A stretch of 64,000 nt of DNA from Gari tellinella (Eukaryota; Mollusca; Bivalvia; Cardiida; Psammobiidae): NCBI GenBank assembly GCA_922989275.2, contig OV277861.1, positions 40,116,623 through 40,180,622 on the forward strand, read 5' to 3'. The position numbers were made by a program, and so were the translations under genes. This document shows, in pieces, positions 1 through 10,277 of the stretch (its first letter is position 1; every line of letters begins with the position of its first letter). Under the pieces are notes generated by a model. It saw only the letters and a program-made list of their open reading frames with translations. It was not told where the DNA came from and ran no database searches.

Positions 1-109
1 TAAAATGGGTACCCGTGAGGGTCTGAGCCGGTACTGCGGCTGCTTTAGCGCCATATGCTCAATATTGTAGGCATGATGGCTCAATGATCAGGGGGTAAAT
101 GTACAGTCG

Positions 110-362
110 GCTGAGCGGTCATTCGGACTGAAAGTAGACTTAAACTGGTACTTTTATTCCTCCGCTGAAGAAAATAGTTCCAATTTATACAGTCAAAAAT
201 ATATTTCATAAGAAATATTTTCTTTATTGTAGCAGGTGGTAGCTTAAAACAGACTGAAAGTAAAGCAGAAGGTGCCTTAAGGCACATTCTGCTTTATTTT
301 CAACCTGCTTTAAGTAGTCGCCTATTTTCAAAACTAGAAACAGGCTATGGGTTAAAGGGTTC
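110..362. mobile_element. MITE-C, inverted, degenerate ends
   Basis: The core-2 hairpin (AAAGTAAAGCAGAA arms around a GCCTTAAGGC centre) is flanked by the MITE-C arms GAAGAAAATAGTTCC and ACTAGAAACAGGCTATG. The right end reads AAAGGGTTCA where TTAA is expected, so the TSD has decayed. Confidence 0.7.
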
Positions 363-367
363 AGTAG

Positions 368-445
368 TACCTGCAGACAGTTTGGATTCAGATCAGACGC
401 CGCATGTTGCGGCGTCTGATCTGGATTCAAACTGTTTTACATTCA
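368..445. repeat. Core-1 hairpin fragment (MITE-D2 type)
   Basis: A near-perfect inverted repeat: CAGTTTGGATTCAGATCAGA, a GCCGC(ATGTT)GCGGC centre, then the mirror arm. Terminal repeats were not recognised. Confidence 0.7.
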
Positions 446-1080
446 TCTTTAGTTAGTCTTTAACTCAGAAATGCATTCATTTAAATTTGAAAAAAGTTGC
501 CGACAATTTCAAAGGAAGCGATATTATCACAGAATAAGGGTTAATGCTTGTCAGATAAAAGCTGCAATTAGCCATGCGCAAGATTTTCATTTGCGTAAAA
601 GGGCAAAAAACAACAGGAAATCAATTGCGCAATTACTTGGAAAACGGGAAACTTTAATAAGACTCTCGGCAAGAAAGCAGATCGATATCAACCATTTATT
701 GGCCATATCCGACTAAAATCCTATTTGAAAACAGTTTGGACATTAATCAGAACCACAACTGCTTGCAAATACGTCTAAAGTCGACAAAGCGATGAAAACC
801 CAACACGTCAGGATCGAAAAAAAGGTTTGGTTTAGAGAAGTTTCCGGACTATAGAGAGGTTCAGCAGCAATTTAAAATCATTTCAGTTGTCAATCGTTTA
901 AGACAAGGTTATTTAGCATGTAGAATATGTGCTTGGGATCAGGAAATGTGTCCGATGTTGCGGGAATTTCGGTATACCGTTAACCCTTATCCTGCTGTAT
1001 TGTCGTCTGCTGCAAATGTGTCATCTTCGGAAAAAAAGAGTACACTTTTAATTAACAAACAGTGTACATATGATGAATAC
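446..1080. other. Unassigned, repeat-derived stretch
   Basis: No gene recognised. An 81-codon ORF at 471-716 (+) is basic and low in complexity, with no splice sites or family motif. Words at 725-790 and 978-1020 (TTAACCCTTATCCTGC, GTCGTCTGCTGC) suggest decayed MITE-D pieces. Confidence 0.4.
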
Positions 1081-1084
1081 AACT

Positions 1085-1280
1085 TGTCATAATATTATAC
1101 AAACAGTGTAGACGCTGTTCAGAGGGCTATTGTTAGAGCTCTCTGATCAGGGACTGCCTTGTTTGTCAGCTTTTCAATAAATGCATATTTTTATTATCAA
1201 CCCTAAATAGTAAACAAATAACTATATTTAATTGAAAACTAAAAGGTCCATTTTAAATCACAGGGGTAAATGAGTTGAGG
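1085..1280. mobile_element. Decayed MITE-E
   Basis: ACAAACAGTGTAGACGCTG...CTCTCTGATCAGGGAC core-1/E hairpin, followed by the E arm CTAAAAGGTCCATTTTA and a GGGGTAAATGAGTTGAGG end. Confidence 0.55.
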
Positions 1281-1548
1281 AGTCCAACTCCATCCAAATA
1301 GTTTGGAATCTCAACTAGGCCCCAAGGTTACATACATGTATAAAAGCGGTTGAGTTACCTCATACAGACCGATCTCAAACATCTAATTGGTAAGAATTAA
1401 GTGTTTGCTTAAAATAAAGCAACCCTCAAATTTGACCAATCAAATGCTAGAGAACGTTTCACATAACTCAAACGCTTTATAACCTAGCGGCCAGGATCCA
1501 AATCTGTTAGCAAATGGCAGTGTCTAGTTGATGGTATTAAATGTCTAG

Positions 1549-1853
1549 TACCCACTCTCTTCAACGACAACCATTGGGAGACAGGAAGTATGTGCTTTGA
1601 TCGGAGGGAGTCGTTATAGAGAGGGGAATAGGCTTACATTTGCAAAAAGCTTGAATCCAGATCAGACGCCGCGTTACGCTAGATTCAAACTGTGTGTCAC
1701 TCTTTATCAATGTTTCTAAGTCAAAATGTCCATTATGTAGCTTTGAGAAAAACAGCAAACGACATAATTTTCCTGTTAAGGGAACTGTGGCAGGGGTCGT
1801 TGTTAGGAGGGAGTCGTTGTTGGGAGGACCGTTGTAGAGAGGGATCACTGTAT
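1549..1853. mobile_element. MITE-B, partial
   Basis: ACTCTCTTCAACGACA...CCATTGGGAGACA at the left; GACCGTTGTAGAGAGGGATC ACTGTA at the right. Half of the central hairpin is lost, leaving CAGATCAGACGCCGCG then TTACGCTAGATTCAAACTG. Confidence 0.75.
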
Positions 1854-1872
1854 TATCAAATGCATTTGCCCT

Positions 1873-2125
1873 TTAACCCTTTCCCCCATGGAAGCGACTT
1901 TTAGCGTATTTAATTTATTACTCCGCTGAAGAAAAGTAGTTCCAGTATATACCCTCATGAACAATTACCATTACAAATATTTTATATAGCGTAGCAGATT
2001 TTAGCTTAAAGCAGGCTGAAAGTAAAGCAGAATGTGCCTTATGGCACATTCTGCTTTACTTTCAACCTGCTTTAAGTGACCACCTGTCTTCAAAGCTAGA
2101 AACAGGCTATGAGGTAAAGGGTTAA
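1873..2125. mobile_element. MITE-C, complete
   Basis: Bounded by TTAACCCTTTCCCCCATGG and GGTAAAGGGTTAA (TTAA on both sides). The core-2 hairpin, with GTGCCTTATGGCAC at its centre, is intact. TTAA targets plus CCC termini are typical of piggyBac-like elements. Confidence 0.85.
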
Positions 2126-2295
2126 TGCCTGCTGTCCACTACAATCAATGTGGAGCCGGATCAGACGCAACTCAACAAAGCTCCAAACTGTTTGGAATGC
2201 AGAATAAAACAAATGGTCACCATGTTCAATAAACTGCCCATTTTCCTAAATCTTATGGCATCGTGTTTTTGTTTAAATAACCCACTCAACACTGA

Positions 2296-2539
2296 TAAAC
2301 CCTTTCATTGCCAAATCTTTCGTAAGATTTTTACCCCATCTCCGTTTCAATGTCGTCTGCTTCAATTTGTTTGACTGCAATATCCTTTCAAGTTAGTTTT
2401 AAGGCAATATGCCTGACAAAAGTTCAATACGAATGTCAAACAGTTTAGATCCTGATCAGACTTTCTTTACGCGGCGTCTGACCAGGCTCCAAGCTGTTTG
2501 TAAACACGCTTTAAGCGTCATTGGGAGTGCAAGGGTTAA
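2296..2539. mobile_element. MITE-D
   Basis: Left ATAAACCCTTTCATTG, right GGGAGTGCAAGGGTTAA. Contains CAAACAGTTTAGATCCTGATC and an imperfect core-1 hairpin, plus the D-specific TTGTCGTCTGCTTCAA-like arm. Confidence 0.7.
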
Positions 2540-2740
2540 GTCTTATCCATTGTGACTATAAAGGCTTGTTTGTAATATTGTACAATGGCAAACAGTGAAG
2601 ACCCTTATTCGAGGGAGCCATTGGAAGCCCAATGATAAGGGACTACCCTCTTTGCAAACGAAAAGTGCACTATTTATATACACACTGTTTGTAAAGGACG
2701 AATTACTTATCGCTAGGGTTGAATGTGTTAAATGGGGAAA
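2536..2740. mobile_element. MITE-E, abutting MITE-D
   Basis: Shares the TTAA at 2536-2539 with the previous element. Core CAAACAGTGAAGACCC...AAGGGACTACC; the right end CTAGGGTTGAATGTGTTAA matches other E copies. Confidence 0.6.
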
Positions 2741-2766
2741 GTACTTTCCAAGCTAAAGTTTAATGT

Positions 2767-3345
2767 TTAACCCTATCACCATCATAGCGACTTAGAGCCT
2801 TCTTTGCAAATACAGTGCTCCCAATTCTACAACAATACTCAATGGGAGACACAGATTGCGTTTGTTGTTCGGAGGCAGTTGTTATAGGGAGGGAACATCA
2901 ATAGTTTGCTGCCAAAAGCTTGAATCCAGATCAGGCGCCGCGTTACGCGGCGTCTGATCTGTATTCAAGCTGTTTGTCACTCGTCGTTATATTTCCTTTG
3001 TCATAATGACCATTTATATGTAATTTTGCGAAAAAACCAGTAGATGACATTTTTAAGCAGGCGATATTGCAGCAGTGAAAGCGTTATCCATAACTGTCTT
3101 GGTTTGTGAATAGCGGTAATCATTGTTGTAAGGAGGAATCGTTGTTGGGTCCGTTGTAGTGGTGGGAGTACTGTAGTTTTTGCGACGACTTATCAGGTCA
3201 AAACCATTTGACACTCGTATCGAGATTTGGTCAGCCATATTGCCCTAACTCTAACGTTGAAATGATATTGCAGACAACACTATTGAAGCAGTTAACGTTT
3301 CGGCGGTAAAAGGGTAAACACTCACGATAAATTTTGCGGTGAACG
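2767..3345. mobile_element. MITE-D interrupted by MITE-B
   Basis: TTAACCCTATCACC starts a MITE-D whose core is split by the element at 2811-3175. The D sequence resumes with GTTTTTGCGACG...CATTTGACACTCG and the D arm ATATTGCAGACAAC. Removing the insert and one TA restores a GCAAATAGTTTT-like core arm. Confidence 0.7.
2811..3175. mobile_element. MITE-B, complete, nested in MITE-D
   Basis: TACAGTGCTCCC...GGGAGTACTGTA with TA on both sides. Core-1 hairpin GCTTGAATCCAGATCAG...CTGATCTGTATTCAAGC, then the GACGACA arm. Confidence 0.85.
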
Positions 3346-4146
3346 GATACATGCTGTAAAACATCTCTCTTGCAGACTCTATATTATTTCTTGTAATAAG
3401 CTTCCCTGGGAAAACTGACATCTATTTATATTGAAGCTTGGCAGTATTACTTCCAAACAATATAGTGTCTGTTTCTATTCAAGTGAGATATATTGCAATT
3501 AATCCAGTCCCTATGGAACCAGAAAAGAAAAGCTCAAGTAATCTGGTATTGTGGATACTTTGTTCATTCCGGTTAAAATGAAACAGAATGCAAAAATGCG
3601 CGAGATAAAATTTAGAAATGACAACCTAAGATATTTCTTAACTGAATGGCAAATAGTTTGGAACCTGATTAGATGCTGTAATATGAGTTTTATGCATTAC
3701 ATATGTCCTGCATTAAGCTCCCATATGTCATATCCTAGTAGCACATCAATGTTTTACCACAATCAATAATAACTATTTCAACAAGTAAGTAAGTTTCGGG
3801 ATCTATTATATTCCCTTGTGGATTTTTTTCACCAAACCATTAACCTATCTACTCAGAATTCTGGGCTGTTTAATAAATACTGGTCTAAATTAGCAAACAA
3901 TGTATAGGAGCCCTCTGATCTGGGCCTACCCTGTTTGAAAATGTTATGAGTATATTAAACAGGTCCTCAATGTTGAAAGAGTTTCAGACCTAGTGACGAG
4001 TATACTCTTCATTTTACTAGTTGGTATTTAAGAATGGAGAACGTGCCTTATGCAAGCAGCATAGTCTCTGATAACCAGGCTCCTTAATATTTGCAACACA
4101 TATTTATTGTAAATAAAACCCTAAATAAGCCGGAATGAAGTATGCA
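3346..4146. other. Unassigned stretch with MITE-E debris
   Basis: No coding feature supported. At 3835-4010 an eroded MITE-E is suggested by GCAAACAATGTATAGGAGCCC, CTCTGATCTGGGCC and a TTAACC start. An isolated 72-codon ORF at 3551-3769 shows no motif. Confidence 0.4.
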
Positions 4147-4493
4147 TACAGTGTTCCCTCCCTACAACGGCCCTCTAAACAACGATTCCCTCCTTACAAC
4201 AACGATTGCCTTTGTATCACACACAAGACGATTATGCCTAACCTTTCCACGACTGCAATATCATATTCTTAAAATTGTCATCTGCTAAATTTCTCAAAGT
4301 AACATAATGGACATTTTGACAGAAATAAACTTAATAACGAGTTACAAACAACTTGTATCCATATAAAGCTGCGTCTGATAGGCAATGAAGCTGTTTGGAA
4401 ATGTAAGCCCTTTGCCCTCCGTACAGCATCATCCGAACAACATACATAACATTCCTCTCCCAGGGGGTGTTGTTGTAGAGAGGGAGTACTGTA
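4147..4493. mobile_element. MITE-B
   Basis: TACAGTGTTCCCTCCC...AGAGGGAGTACTGTA with terminal TA. The central hairpin is eroded (AACTTGTATCCATATAAAG). Confidence 0.8.
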
Positions 4494-4831
4494 ATTTGAA
4501 ATTGGAATTACGCATTAACAAATTTAGGGGTGAATGATTTTACACTAGTATGCTGTCATGGAAAATGTTTGTTGCTGCATATATGTACTTACTATATCAA
4601 CACATTCTTATATGAATATACCTATTATGTAAAATCGGCGTATATAGTATAATTATACTGTCAATATCAATCCCTTACAAATGACATTGAACCCCCCCCC
4701 CCCCCCAACAAGGTCAGAGGAAGAATCTATTCAAATATCCAGGCGTAAATTGATCTAGTCTTGTTCAGAACAGCTCAGCATGGTTTACGTCACCAACAAA
4801 AATTAGCTTAACTACCCATTCATTAGTTTTT
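4494..4831. repeat. Unassigned; contains a C tract
   Basis: No gene. A C homopolymer of about 16 bases lies near 4691-4706; the remainder shows no recognised element. Confidence 0.4.
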
Positions 4832-5515
4832 AGCTCGCCTGTATGAAGTACAAGACGAGCTATTGCAATACCCCCGGTGTAGTCGTCGTCGGCGGCGGCG
4901 TCGTCGTGAACGGCGTCGACATTTTAAGAAAATGTCTATAACTTCTATGTCCCTTGAGGTATTGTTTTCATAGTTGGTATGTGTGTGTATATTGACGAGA
5001 CCTTTCCATGCATATACTTTTTTTACCCCTGTGACCTTGACCTTGAACTAAGGGCCCACGTTTAGGTTTCGAAATCTGCGTTTAGGTTTCGAAAAATGAC
5101 CATAACTTCTATGTCCCTTGAGGTATTGCTTTCATAGTTGGCATGTGTGTGTATATGGACAAGACCTTACCATGCAAAGAAAAAATTGGACCCCTGTGAC
5201 CTTGACCTTGAATTTAGGGCTTGCGTTTAGGTTTCGAAATCTGTGTTTAGGTTTTCAAAATTTCTATAACTCCTATATCCATCGAGATATTCCTTTTATA
5301 TTCTTTGTGCATGTGTATATGGACATGACCTTTCCTTGTATGCAAAAAGTTTGACCCCAGTGACCTTGACCTTGAACTTAGGACCTCAATTGTGGTTTCG
5401 AAATCTGCGTTTAGGTTTCTTAAAATTTCTATAACTCATATATCCATTGAGATATTTCTTTTATATTTGGCATGCATGTGTATATGGACAAGGCCATTGT
5501 ACAATACGTGCATCG
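4832..5515 (+). repeat. AGCTCGCC-headed minisatellite, about 163-bp unit
   Basis: A head (TTAGCTCGCCTG...GACGAGCTA) with a GTCGTCGTCGGCGGCGGCG stretch is followed by about four tandem units marked by ATAACTTCTATGTCCCTTG at about 4937, 5102, 5263 and 5429. Units 1-3 carry GTGACCTTGACCTTGAA at about 5031, 5197 and 5360. The same head precedes diverged arrays elsewhere in the window. Confidence 0.8.
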
Positions 5516-5647
5516 AGCATTAGCACCTAGATGCTTTTAAAGATCACCATTCTTTGTTTACTGGTATGCTGCTCAAGACAGAAAATACTGGCCATATTGC
5601 AAGAGATGGTCATTTTGTCTGTGTGCTTCTCTGTTCATATAACAGAA

Positions 5648-5795
5648 TACAGTAAACCCTCTCTATTTCGACCAAAAACGAAGGCTAATTGTATAAAAGA
5701 CAGGTGATAGCTTAAAGCAAGGTGACAGTAAAACAGAAAGCTCCCTTTAAATGAGTTGCTTTAAGCAGTCACCTATCTACACTATCTAAAAATTA
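5648..5795. mobile_element. MITE-F, 3'-truncated
   Basis: Starts TACAGTAAACCCTCTCTATT; core-2 variant TTAAAGCAAGGTGACAGTAA AACAGAAAGCTCC, then a shortened mirror arm. The opposite terminus is missing. Confidence 0.7.
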
Positions 5796-6144
5796 ACACA
5801 ATTTAGTTGCCGTAATGAGGTTACTGTAGTTATATCCTTGTCACGAGAAATGGCATCAGATTTCTTATTTATCAACATGAACTGCATTATTGTAACATTT
5901 TGGCTAATGAAAGACATAAACAGCTGCCAACACTTCCGTTTTGCGAAATGTCTTGAACGGCTTATTGTTATAGATAAAAATTCTGATCCGATTGCCACGA
6001 AGTTCTGTAAAATTCATTAGTGGTACTGTATAGTAATACATCTCTTTAAGAAAGAACTAATATTTACGTGTTTATACAGGCACATGGCATCCATTTAAAA
6101 AAAGGTTTTTAGGTCAAAAATGGTTTTCAGTCTCTTGAAGGTAC
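5796..6144. other. Unassigned stretch
   Basis: Overlapping 60-70-codon ORFs occur on both strands (5786-6020), with no recognisable motif or splice signal. I see no gene. Confidence 0.3.
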
Positions 6145-6516
6145 TACAGCTTTCCCTCCCTACAACGGCCCTCCCAACAACGACCCCCTCTTTACAACGA
6201 CCCTTGCCGCTGTTCCCTAAACAGGACAATTATTCTAACGCTTGCACTGCTGCAATAGCGTCTGCTTAAAATCGTCGTCTGCTGTATTATCTCAAAGTTA
6301 CATATAAGTGGTAATTTTGATAGAATAAATATAATTATGAGTTACAAACAGCTGAAATCCAGAGCAGACGCCGCATTACGCGGCGTATGCTCTGGATTAA
6401 AGCTGTTTGCAAATGTAAGCCAAGTCTTAATTTTCCCTCCCTATAACGACTCTCTCCGAACAACGCACTCAGTATGTGTCTCCCATTGGGTGTCGTTGTA
6501 GAGAGGGAGCACTATA
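6145..6516. mobile_element. MITE-B, complete
   Basis: TACAGCTTTCCCTCCC...AGAGAGGGAGCACTATA; hairpin CAGCTGAAATCCAGAGCAGA with centre GCCGCATTACGCGGC. GTCGTCTGCTG arm present. Confidence 0.8.
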
Positions 6517-6584
6517 TTTCTAAGTACTGTACACATAGTAACCAATATGTAACACCAAGCGCCTCATCAGAGTTATTATTGTTA

Positions 6585-6712
6585 GCAACAAAACCACAAA
6601 TGAGCTGATAGGCGAAACATGTTTCTTACTTATTAAACGTATTGAAAAAAGCCACAAATGAGCTGCTAGCCGAAACATACTTCTTACAAATTATACGTAT
6701 TGATATAAGTGA
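6585..6712 (+). repeat. Two-copy direct repeat, about 68 bp
   Basis: CCACAAATGAGCTG...CGAAACATGTTTCTTAC at 6590 recurs at about 6651 as CCACAAATGAGCTGCTAGCC GAAACATACTTCTTAC. No known family assigned. Confidence 0.6.
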
Positions 6713-7134
6713 ATTCCTCGTATAAATCCGTCATTAGATGATACATGTAAAACCCCATGGACTGATTATGGACCATTTTAGCGGAACCAATAATAATAGT
6801 ACACATTCATTCTTATACACAGGCATAAATGGATTAAGAATTTTTTTTAAAAATAAAAAAAAATGTTGCAACATACAGTGAAGAAGACGATATCATTCCC
6901 GTTTAAAAAAATGAGCCTCAAAACGCAGTGTAATTCGTTTTGGAATTCTAACGAATTGTCTAAATGTGACTGGCAAACAGCAGAAAATCCAAAAAAGAGC
7001 TTTCTGAATTATTTTGGTATTTCATAAAGCAGAACCTTACCGGAAGAGATGCCCGGGTCATGCATTTTATCATCCCTATCGCTGTCTTAACCCGAGTAGA
7101 TCTACAATGGCTATTTGACAGTTTGGTTTAAACA
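6713..7134. other. Unassigned stretch
   Basis: AT-rich sequence with A and T tracts around 6841-6865. Nothing recognised. Confidence 0.3.
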
Positions 7135-7454
7135 TACAACGTTTCCTCCCTATAACGATCCTCCCAACAACGACTCCCTCCTTACAACGATCCTTCTCGA
7201 AGTTCCCTAAACATGACAATTATGTTCAACCTATTCATGACTGCAATGTCGTCTGCTTTAAAATGTCGTCTGCTGTTTTTCTCAAAGTAACATAATGGAC
7301 ATTTTGACAGAAAACAACTTAATGACGACTGACAAACAGCTTGAATCCAGATCAGACGCCGCGTGCAAATTATCCTCCCTATAACGACTCCCTCCAAACA
7401 ACGCACACACTTTTTGTCTCCCGTTGGTAGTCGTTGTAGAGAGAGAGCGCTGTA
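7135..7454. mobile_element. MITE-B lacking one hairpin arm
   Basis: TACAACGTTTCCTCCC...AGAGAGCGCTGTA. The core reads CTTGAATCCAGATCAGACGC CGCG and then jumps directly to TGCAAATTATCC, a deletion beginning exactly at the hairpin centre. Confidence 0.75.
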
Positions 7455-7529
7455 ATTTGTTTCAAATAGTCACATGAATTTTACAAACACATAACACAAA
7501 TTAGGATATTGTGTTTCTTTCCTTATCCA

Positions 7530-7665
7530 GGCGTATGACCACGATCCAAACTGTTTGACATTTATTGTTGTATTATTTTTATCAAGTTTCCTTAATTTTT
7601 TAATTTGAGAAGTAAAAGAAGACAATTGTTTAGAGCAGGTTAAGTCATGGCATTGAAGCGGTCAG
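7530..7665. repeat. MITE-D2 fragment
   Basis: Half-core CACGATCCAAACTGTTTGACA followed by the arm TTGAGAAGTAAAAGAAGACA ATTG. No intact ends. Confidence 0.5.
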
Positions 7666-7869
7666 ATGTCTGCAATGTATATCAAACCCATGCAATTGGG
7701 ACATGTTATCTTTAATAACGTGTCTTAAAGGATAGGCACTTTCCATGCGTTCTTGCATAATAACTGCATACACTTTGTCTACATACGACATACTAATAAT
7801 AGATTTGTACAGTGCTCCATCCCTTCAACGGCCCTCCCAACAATGCCTCTCTCCTTACAACGACCCTTA

Positions 7870-8783
7870 TGCCTGGCATCCACTAGAGTGCGGACAAGAC
7901 TAGGAAGGGTTGCGGAATCAAAAATGACATTTCGGCATAGCTTCCGCGTCAGGTACGGAACAATGTCCGATTTTTTGCAATATTGTGAACCTCTGCCACC
8001 GGGCTCCGCGCATTGTCTGCAGACATACTTGAGACAGTGTTAGGAACTAAAAAGAACATACACATAATGTCCACCGAACATGCCGATCGTAGTAGGACAA
8101 AAATAGCCACCTGATACTTTGTCAGCGTCGGTTCCTCGCACTCTCTGATACAGTACAGCACCGGCTCCGCATGTTCCTGAATATTTCTGGGTACCTTCCG
8201 CTTGTTTTTCGCATGACTTCCTATCGATGCGCGAATATCCTTTTACCGCGGAAGCTTTCAAGAGTGGTTACGGAAGAGCCGGTGTAACGCAACGCAGTAG
8301 AATGACCCACCACTGCTAAAATGACCCATGGGTCATTTCACTACGTAGAACAGTGACCCGGGTATTTTCACTACGTAGAAAAATGACCACAAACCGTAGA
8401 AAAAGACCCTATCGACTCGTAGTAGAATGTCCTCCTCACGGTATGGGGTCATTTCTCTACGTAGTATAAAGATCCGGGGTCCTTTTGCAGGGGTGGGTCA
8501 TTCTACTGCGTTACACCGGAATGTTTCAGGAAAGGCCGGATGTCCTCGCGATGTCGGCATGACAATGCAGACTGGTTGCGGAAGGTGTCAGGAAGTTCAT
8601 TTTTCCGCGTCCAAATTTTGCTCTCGATTAAAATTTCGACGCGGACAATTTTACCCCTCCGGAAGGTGCGAAATCATTGGGAAGTGTTTAGGAATAATAC
8701 GGACAATAAAAATATGCGGAAGGGTTGCGGATTCACTAAATTTGTATTCCGCGTCTTGTCCGCGCCCTAGTGGACGCCTGGTC
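7870..8783. mobile_element. Element K, TTA target, carries element L
   Basis: Imperfect TIRs: left TGCCTGGCATCCACTAGAG, right (reverse complement) GACCAGGCGTCCACTAGGG. Direct TTA at 7867-7869 and 8784-8786 is the apparent TSD. A 3-bp TTA duplication is known for PIF/Harbinger elements, but no transposase is present, so the superfamily is an inference. Confidence 0.65.
8283..8515. mobile_element. Element L, innermost nest, CCGG TSD
   Basis: TIRs TGTAACGCA...GTAGAATGACCC, with CCGG at 8279-8282 and 8516-8519. The left TIR has a 5-bp internal stutter (AACGCAACGCAG). The interior repeats ACTACGTAGAA and ATGACCC motifs. Confidence 0.7.
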
Positions 8784-9083
8784 TTACCACAGTTCCCTTA
8801 ACAGGACAATTGTGTCCAACCTATTCACGATCGCAATGTCGTCTGCTTAATTTTGTCGTCTGCTGTTTATCTCAAAATTACATAATGGACATTTTGACAG
8901 AATAAAAATTTAATGACGAGTGACAAACAGTTTGAATCCAGATCAGAAACCGAGGTACGCTGCGTCTGATCTTGATTCAAGCTGTTTGCAAATGTAAGCC
9001 AATTTCCCTCCCTATAACGACTTCATCCGAACAGCGCACACACTTTTTGTCGACCTTTGGGTATCGTTGTAGAGAGCTTTGTA

Positions 9084-9210
9084 TGCCTCTTTTTTATTTG
9101 CATTTTTGTTTGTGATTTTGTCTGCCATATCATTTTGTAAATGTTACCACATGGGTCTGTGACCTGGTTTGATATGAATAAAATCTTGAAATCTTGATAA
9201 TGAGTATCTT
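9084..9210 (+). repeat. Possible LINE 3' tail
   Basis: TTTGATATGAATAAAATCTT followed by a short GAAATCTTG repeat resembles the 3' end of CR1/L2-type LINE fragments. It is too short to confirm. Confidence 0.35.
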
Positions 9211-9236
9211 CCAGCAAAACTGATTGAGTAAGCCCT

Positions 9237-9487
9237 TTAACCCTTTACCTGATAACCTCTTTCTAGTACTTAAGATAGGTGAATACTTAAAGCAGGTTGA
9301 AAGTAAAGCAGAATGCGCCTTAGGGCGCATTCTGCTTTACTTTCAGCTGCTTTAAGTTACTATCTGCTAAGATATAGAAAATATTGCTTATGGTACATAT
9401 TCATGACAATATAAAATGGAACTATTTTCTTTGGCGGATGAATAAAATGAATGCGCTAAAAGTCGCTTCTATAAGGGAAAGGGTTAA
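9237..9487. mobile_element. MITE-C, complete
   Basis: TTAACCCTTTACCTGATAACC...GGGAAAGGGTTAA, core-2 hairpin with GCGCCTTAGGGCGC centre. The right TTAA is shared with the following MITE-E. Confidence 0.85.
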
Positions 9488-9735
9488 CTCATTCACCCCT
9501 AAGATTTAATTTAACCTTTCAATTAAGTGTAGTCCGTTCGTGGATATTTTGGAATTATTTCAACCATATTTTGCAAAATGACAAACAGAGAAGACCCTGA
9601 CCAGTGAACTCCTTTTGTGCTGGTATTGGAGCTCTCTGATCAGGGTTACACGTTTTGCACATGACAAGTGTACTCTTCACAGGTACACTATTTCTAAATA
9701 ACGAATGTGCTCGTCGCTAGTTTTAATTGTGTTGA
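9484..9735. mobile_element. MITE-E, abutting MITE-C
   Basis: TTAACTCATTCACCCCTAAG...; core ACAAACAGAGAAGACCCTGA paired with CTCTCTGATCAGGGTTACAC; right part CACAGGTACACTATTT and TCGCTAGTTTTAATTGTG. Confidence 0.65.
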
Positions 9736-9767
9736 AATATGCAAGGATTACCAGACAGGACGACTTG

Positions 9768-10022
9768 TCAGTTCTTTCTCTGTTCAGGGCTTATTTACGC
9801 CCAGTGGATTCTTCCATGTTTATGTTGATAAATATTGGATTAGTCCACTTTTTTGTCAAAGGGATGCCTGGTAAAAAAATTCAGTTTCATTTTGATTTTT
9901 ATTGAAATTCCTATCAGCAAACAGTGTAGACTCTGATCAGACGCCGCATGATGCGGCGTCTGATCAGAGTCTAAACTGTTGTCTGTGTCCCATGTATGTG
10001 ATCGTTGGCACAAACGGGTTAA
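9768..10022. mobile_element. MITE-E2
   Basis: Core-1 variant CAAACAGTGTAGACTCTGAT with GCCGCATGATGCGGC centre; right end GGCACAAACGGGTTAA; left arm GGATTAGTCCACTTTTTTG. Confidence 0.7.
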
Positions 10023-10277
10023 GCAGAAATAAATGGATATATACTTGTCAAACAGATATGGTAATCAATTTCTCATTCATCAAACAACCCGGCGATGTGT
10101 TTGTCTATCTTCAGCCTTCAATATTTCGTTTTGCAATATGTATGTTGCGGTTATTCATTTTGAAGAGATAAATCACCCGAGTCCCTTGCAAAGTTCCGCT
10201 TATCTTTGTGGAAACTCTGAAAGAACACTCATTTGATTGCGAAGAACTACGGCGTAGAAGAGGTTATTCTTTCTAGT

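Larger units (their letters stand above)
7808..9083. mobile_element. MITE-B carrying nested elements K and L
   Basis: The outer MITE-B starts TACAGTGCTCCATCCC, is split after CGACCCTTA (7869), resumes at 8784 with TTACCACAGTTCCCTTAAC, and ends GTAGAGAGCTTTGTA. The core-1 hairpin lies at 8925-8990. It is the outer shell of a three-level nest. Confidence 0.8.

Noticed and set aside
471..716. 81-codon basic ORF
   Set aside because: No family resemblance, no splice or promoter context, and it lies among MITE debris.
5786..6020. Overlapping sense and antisense ORFs as a gene
   Set aside because: Both are about 60-70 codons, with no motif; chance openness in AT-rich DNA is sufficient.
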